From Candidatus Zixiibacteriota bacterium (lineage in GTDB: Bacteria; Zixibacteria; MSB-5A5; JAABVY01; JAHJOQ01), in assembly GCA_030631455.1 (NCBI GenBank), contig DAOVLC010000127.1, positions 1-5,400 on the forward strand: DNA of 5,400 bases, in the 5' to 3' direction. Of this stretch, positions 4,529-5,400 are shown one piece after another. Under the pieces are notes generated by a model. That model was not told the DNA's origin. It saw nothing but the letters and a program-made list of their open reading frames with translations, and searched no databases. Position 1 is the first letter of the stretch. Each line of letters begins with the position of its first letter. The position numbers were made by a program, and so were the translations under genes.

Positions 4529-5400
4529 ATGGAAATATCAAAACGATTTTTGTGGATTACAATTGCACTGTGTTGTCTCTCTGTTTTCCTTTTACTTCAT
4601 GGCTATTTCTTCGATACGCCGTTCTGGGGTGCCCTGACAGCGAAGTGTGTAAGCGCACCTCTATTCTTCCCCATTATGGCCATCGGGATCATTCTGATCG
4701 CAGTTGTCATGCTAAAACGGGAGAGCGAGGACACACCGGATCAGGCCAAGACAATTTGCCCACTTTTGATCGGCATTATAGGAGCGGTCGCAGGTATGAT
4801 CGTGCTCTGGATAGTCGGTAATGGCGGATATTTCTGGCGGAACATATTCTCCGGGCCGATTTCTATCTTCGGCAACTACTCGGATATCCTGGGCGCCTAT
4901 TCGGAACTGCCTCCAGATCCCGATTTGGTTCAGCTGTGGGATCAGGACGGGTTGGCAAGAATAATCACGGTGGTGTTAGGAGGTGTCTACCTCTTTCTGC
5001 TCTCGCTGATTGCTGCCGAGATCAGTACTAACGCAAGAACGAGGATTGCCGCCTTTCTCTTCATGGCAACCTCGGGATTGCTGGCAGTGTTTGCCTCACC
5101 CGGTGACTTTGCGGTTTTGCTCGTGCTGTCGGCGCTCAATGTGCTCCTCACATTGAGATTCTTCAGCGGCAAGCTATCGATATATATACCGGGAATAGTG
5201 ATTCTTATTTCAGTCGTGTTCCACCCGGTGTTCGTGCTTTTCGCCCTTGCGATCCTATTCGTCAGGCTGTCCGGGTCATTTCTCGCAAATGAGAAGCCCG
5301 GCATACCTCTGCTCCTGCTTCTGGCTCTGATTGTACTCGGATCGGGACTGTCGTTATTCCAGAGTATTCCATTTGTGTCCATAATGCGGCCTGAAACATC
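4529..5400 (+). CDS. Multi-pass membrane protein, function unknown, cut by the right edge
   Basis: The frame is open from ATG (MEISKRFLWI) for 290 codons to the window end, so the C-terminus is missing. It is very hydrophobic, with about eight likely membrane segments near residues 7-28, 44-62, 77-97, 144-163, 172-190, 194-212, 216-245 (perhaps two) and 258-277. Between the third and fourth segments is a roughly 45-residue loop (98-143) with aromatic and acidic residues (GNGGYFWRN, then YSELPPDPD), probably outside the cytoplasm because the short basic N-terminus favours a cytoplasmic start. I see no transporter, protease or ATPase motif. The layout resembles integral-membrane glycosyltransferase-like or other polytopic hypothetical proteins, but I cannot name a family. 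Continuous hydrophobic coding with no stop for 870 bases, a ribosome site and a promoter make it a real gene. It follows the M14 gene in the same direction after 186 bases with its own promoter, so no functional link is shown. Confidence 0.85.
   Translation, partial: MEISKRFLWITIALCCLSVFLLLHGYFFDTPFWGALTAKCVSAPLFFPIMAIGIILIAVVMLKRESEDTPDQAKTICPLLIGIIGAVAGMIVLWIVGNGGYFWRNIFSGPISIFGNYSDILGAYSELPPDPDLVQLWDQDGLARIITVVLGGVYLFLLSLIAAEISTNARTRIAAFLFMATSGLLAVFASPGDFAVLLVLSALNVLLTLRFFSGKLSIYIPGIVILISVVFHPVFVLFALAILFVRLSGSFLANEKPGIPLLLLLALIVLGSGLSLFQSIPFVSIMRPET

Noticed and set aside
4987..5382. 131-codon minus-strand open frame opposite the membrane protein
   Set aside because: It mirrors the hydrophobic codons of the plus-strand gene, giving Ser/Arg/Thr-rich sequence, and has no ribosome site.
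1..5400. CRISPR arrays, tRNA or rRNA genes, insertion sequences
   Set aside because: No regularly spaced repeats, cloverleaf sequences, transposase-like frames or terminal inverted repeats with target duplications were seen.

Overview
The window is a bacterial chromosomal segment. It shows strong Shine-Dalgarno sites, sigma70-type promoters with 17-bp spacing, and compact genes of moderate base composition. No marker gene fixes the taxon. The pairing of exported peptidases with an unnamed exported double-CxxC protein reminds me of FCB-superphylum or Zixibacteria-like genomes, but that is a weak inference. There are no RNA genes, CRISPR arrays, transposases or phage genes that I can see.

Layout. 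Bases 1-97 hold no complete gene, only a possible + strand tail ending at 73. A strong hairpin terminator (98-124) closes a minus-strand gene (153-644). That gene encodes a small exported protein with two CxxC motifs and a His/Lys/Glu-rich tail. A 312-base gap (645-956) contains the leader of that gene and a hairpin that ends the next one. A minus-strand gene (957-2363) encodes a bleomycin hydrolase/PepC-like C1 cysteine peptidase with an N-terminal signal peptide. A 206-base divergent control region (2364-2569) carries two near-consensus promoters, one for each flanking gene, plus inverted repeats. A plus-strand gene (2570-4342) encodes an exported M14 zinc carboxypeptidase with a complete catalytic site. 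After a 186-base gap with hairpins, a promoter and a perfect 10-bp tandem repeat, a plus-strand multi-pass membrane protein of unknown function begins at 4529 and runs off the right edge.

How the genes may work together. The two peptidases are divergently transcribed from one intergenic region, and both appear to leave the cytoplasm. Together they could break down peptides in the envelope or outside the cell: the C1-like enzyme trimming from the N-terminus and the M14 enzyme probably from the C-terminus. The CxxC protein is also exported and could bind metal or handle thiols there, but its link to the peptidases is positional only. The most unusual points are the secreted form of a normally cytosolic peptidase family, the internal duplication in the CxxC protein, and the repeat-decorated promoters.
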